DNA from: Gottschalkia acidurici 9a | GTDB taxonomy: Bacteria > Bacillota > Clostridia > Tissierellales > Gottschalkiaceae | Length of the DNA stretch: 64,000 nucleotides | Assembly: GCF_000299355.1 (NCBI RefSeq) | Contig: NC_018664.1 | Span: 1,844,380-1,908,379 of the forward strand | Direction: 5' to 3' | Shown: piece after piece, positions 62,228 to 64,000 of the stretch | Position numbering within the stretch: position 1 is the first letter of the stretch | How the letters are laid out: each line of letters starts with the position of its first letter | The notes under the pieces: generated by a model | Databases searched by the model: none | What the model was told of the DNA's origin: nothing | What the model saw: the letters and a program-made list of their open reading frames with translations, nothing else | Made by a program: the position numbers and the translations under genes

Positions 62228-64000
62228 CTAGTTCTCATCGTATTTAAGTACTGTTAAGAACGCCTCCTGTGGTACTTCAACATTACCAACTTGTCTCATT
62301 CTCTTTTTACCTTCTTTTTGTTTCTCTAATAATTTTTTCTTTCTACTGATATCTCCACCGTAACATTTTGCAAGTACGTCTTTTCTAAGAGCTCTAACAG
62401 TCTCTCTAGCTATTATTTTAGATCCTATTGCAGCTTGTATAGGAACAGCGAACTGATGTCTAGGTATTACTTCTCTAAGTTTTTCAACTATCATTTTTCC
62501 TCTTTCATATGCCTTTTCTTCATGAACTATAATAGAGAATGCATCTACTAACTCTCCATTTATAAGTATGTCCATTTTAACTAATTTAGACTGTCTATAT
62601 CCTTTTAACTCATAGTCTAGTGATGCATATCCTTTTGTCTTTGATTTTAATGCATCAAAAAAATCATATATTACTTCATTTAAAGGTAGTTCATAGTGCA
62701 TATTAACTCTTGTTTGATCTATATATTCCATGTTTTTAAATGTGCCCCTTCTATTCTGACATAAATCCATAATAGGACCTACATAATCTTTTGGAGCCAT
62801 TACATTCACATCTACTATAGGTTCTTCCATATAGTCTATTTCTGTAAGAGGAGGTAAATTAGTAGGATTTTGTAATATCATTATTTCTCCATCATTTTTT
62901 ATAACCTTGTATATAACACTTGGTGCTGTAGTTATAATATTTAAGTCAAACTCTCTTTCTAGTCTCTCCTGTATAATTTCCATATGAAGTAAACCTAAGA
63001 ATCCACATCTAAACCCAAATCCTAAAGCTACTGAGTTCTCTGCATCAAATACCAACGATGCATCATTAACTTGTAGTTTTTCTAATGAATCTCTTATATT
63101 GTTATAATCTTCGCCTTCTGCTGGGTATATTCCACAGTAAACCATTGGAGTTACCTTTTTATAGCCTGACAATGGCTCTTCTGCCGGATTTGCAGCACTT
63201 GTTATTGTATCCCCAACAGTCGCATCTTTTACATTTTTAATACTAGCTGAAATGTATCCAACCTCTCCTGCACTTAACCCTTTTACTTGAGTTTGTTTTG
63301 GTAAGAATACTCCTACTTCCGTGATTTCAAACTTTTTGCCTGTTGCCATCATTTTAACTTCCATACCAGGCTTTATATTTCCCTCAACCACTCTTATCAT
63401 AGTTATAACACCTCTATAGCTATCATAATATGAGTCAAATATAAGAGCTTTTAATGGTGCTTCACTGTCTCCACTTGGAGCTGGTACTTTTTCTACTATG
63501 CTTTCTAAAACATCTTCTATATTTAATCCTTCTTTAGCTGAAATAAGAGGTGCTTCTGAAGCATCTAATCCTATTACATCTTCTATCTCTTGCTTTATTT
63601 CGTCTGGTCTAGCACTTGGTAAGTCTATTTTATTTATAACTGGAACTATTTCTAAGTCCTGGTCTATTGCTAAGTAAACATTAGCCAACGTCTGAGCCTC
63701 TATACCTTGAGCGGCATCTACTACTAGTAATGCCCCTTCGCATGCAGCTAAACTTCTTGATACTTCATAGTTAAAGTCTACATGTCCAGGAGTATCTATT
63801 AAATTTAAGTAATATTCTTTACCGTCTTTTGCTTTGTATGTTAATCTAGTTGTTTGTAACTTTATTGTTATTCCTCTTTCTCTTTCCAAATCCATATTAT
63901 CTAATAATTGCGCTTGCATTTCTCTTTTAGTTAATAAGCCTGTTGATTCAATAAGTCTATCTGCTAGTGTAGACTTTCCATGATCTATATGAGCTATTAT
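62228..64000 (-). CDS. lepA: Elongation factor 4 (LepA), 5' end outside window
   Basis: The frame is open to the last base of the window. The visible first residues are [18 protein letters not shown], the G1 loop, so only about a dozen N-terminal codons are missing. LepA is a translational GTPase that back-translocates or remodels stalled ribosomes. Further signs are [17 protein letters not shown] (switch I), DTPGHVDF (G3), INKIDLPSA (G4) and the LepA-specific C-terminus [24 protein letters not shown]. The internal ATG at 63919 is not the true start. Confidence 0.98.
   Translation of the reverse strand: MIAHIDHGKSTLADRLIESTGLLTKREMQAQLLDNMDLERERGITIKLQTTRLTYKAKDGKEYYLNLIDTPGHVDFNYEVSRSLAACEGALLVVDAAQGIEAQTLANVYLAIDQDLEIVPVINKIDLPSARPDEIKQEIEDVIGLDASEAPLISAKEGLNIEDVLESIVEKVPAPSGDSEAPLKALIFDSYYDSYRGVITMIRVVEGNIKPGMEVKMMATGKKFEITEVGVFLPKQTQVKGLSAGEVGYISASIKNVKDATVGDTITSAANPAEEPLSGYKKVTPMVYCGIYPAEGEDYNNIRDSLEKLQVNDASLVFDAENSVALGFGFRCGFLGLLHMEIIQERLEREFDLNIITTAPSVIYKVIKNDGEIMILQNPTNLPPLTEIDYMEEPIVDVNVMAPKDYVGPIMDLCQNRRGTFKNMEYIDQTRVNMHYELPLNEVIYDFFDALKSKTKGYASLDYELKGYRQSKLVKMDILINGELVDAFSIIVHEEKAYERGKMIVEKLREVIPRHQFAVPIQAAIGSKIIARETVRALRKDVLAKCYGGDISRKKKLLEKQKEGKKRMRQVGNVEVPQEAFLTVLKYDEN

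Overview
This is a low-GC window from a spore-forming Firmicute of class Clostridia. Many genes are of Peptostreptococcaceae type, but the genus cannot be fixed from this sequence. The evidence is AT-rich codon use, the sporulation genes yqfC and yqfD, the anaerobic ribonucleotide reductase nrdDG, ferredoxin/flavodoxin chemistry, and the conserved chromosomal block lepA-hemW-hrcA-grpE-dnaK-dnaJ ... prmA-rsmE-mtaB-hinT-rpsU-yqeY-yqfC-yqfD-phoH-yqfF-ybeY-dgk-cdd-era-recO-glyS-ccpN-ppsR-dnaG-sigA. Almost everything runs on the minus strand.

Layout. 1-1354 (+): the end of a thiamine salvage operon (thiD, cut by the window edge, and thiM). 1355-4265: a decayed siderophore-binding-protein gene, a MarR regulator with a DUF1284 protein, a signal-less parvulin, and an orphan 122-aa protein. 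4266-5236: pdxS with a palindrome over its promoter and no pdxT beside it. 5385-8623: a compact operon of an RsbW-like kinase, a dCache chemoreceptor, an RsbV-like STAS protein and a 161-aa protein of unknown function. 8848-16937: homocysteine synthase, an NADH:rubredoxin-reductase-like flavoprotein, a CheV-type adaptor, an AEC transporter, and nrdD-nrdG behind tandem NrdR-like boxes. 17101-20613: a TPP-riboswitch-controlled operon of tenA and an HMP-precursor-type ABC transporter. 20753-23911: a flavodoxin/ferredoxin protein, a MATE exporter and two small proteins.

24136-26935 is a decayed integrative element inserted in the 3' end of the RNase P RNA gene. The last 33 bases of rnpB occur twice as a direct repeat about 2.77 kb apart. 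A broken tyrosine-recombinase gene lies against the functional rnpB copy. Matching GGTGGCA-type repeats sit inside both ends, and a hairpin terminator that probably belonged to rnpB is now stranded beyond the far copy. The element still carries an SDR dehydrogenase and a small Tyr/Pro/Cys-rich protein.

27319-64000 is the housekeeping block: tRNA methylation, replication and transcription initiation (dnaG, sigA), a glycine T-box upstream of glyS, Era/YbeY/RecO/PhoH RNA and DNA maintenance, ribosome modification, an asymmetric heterodimeric ABC exporter with a perfect palindrome over its promoter, and the HrcA/CIRCE heat-shock operon. Two local defects stand out. hrcA carries a one-base frameshift although its CIRCE operator is perfect. 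The dgkA-PAP2 fusion gene carries a pair of compensating indels that garble about 15 residues.
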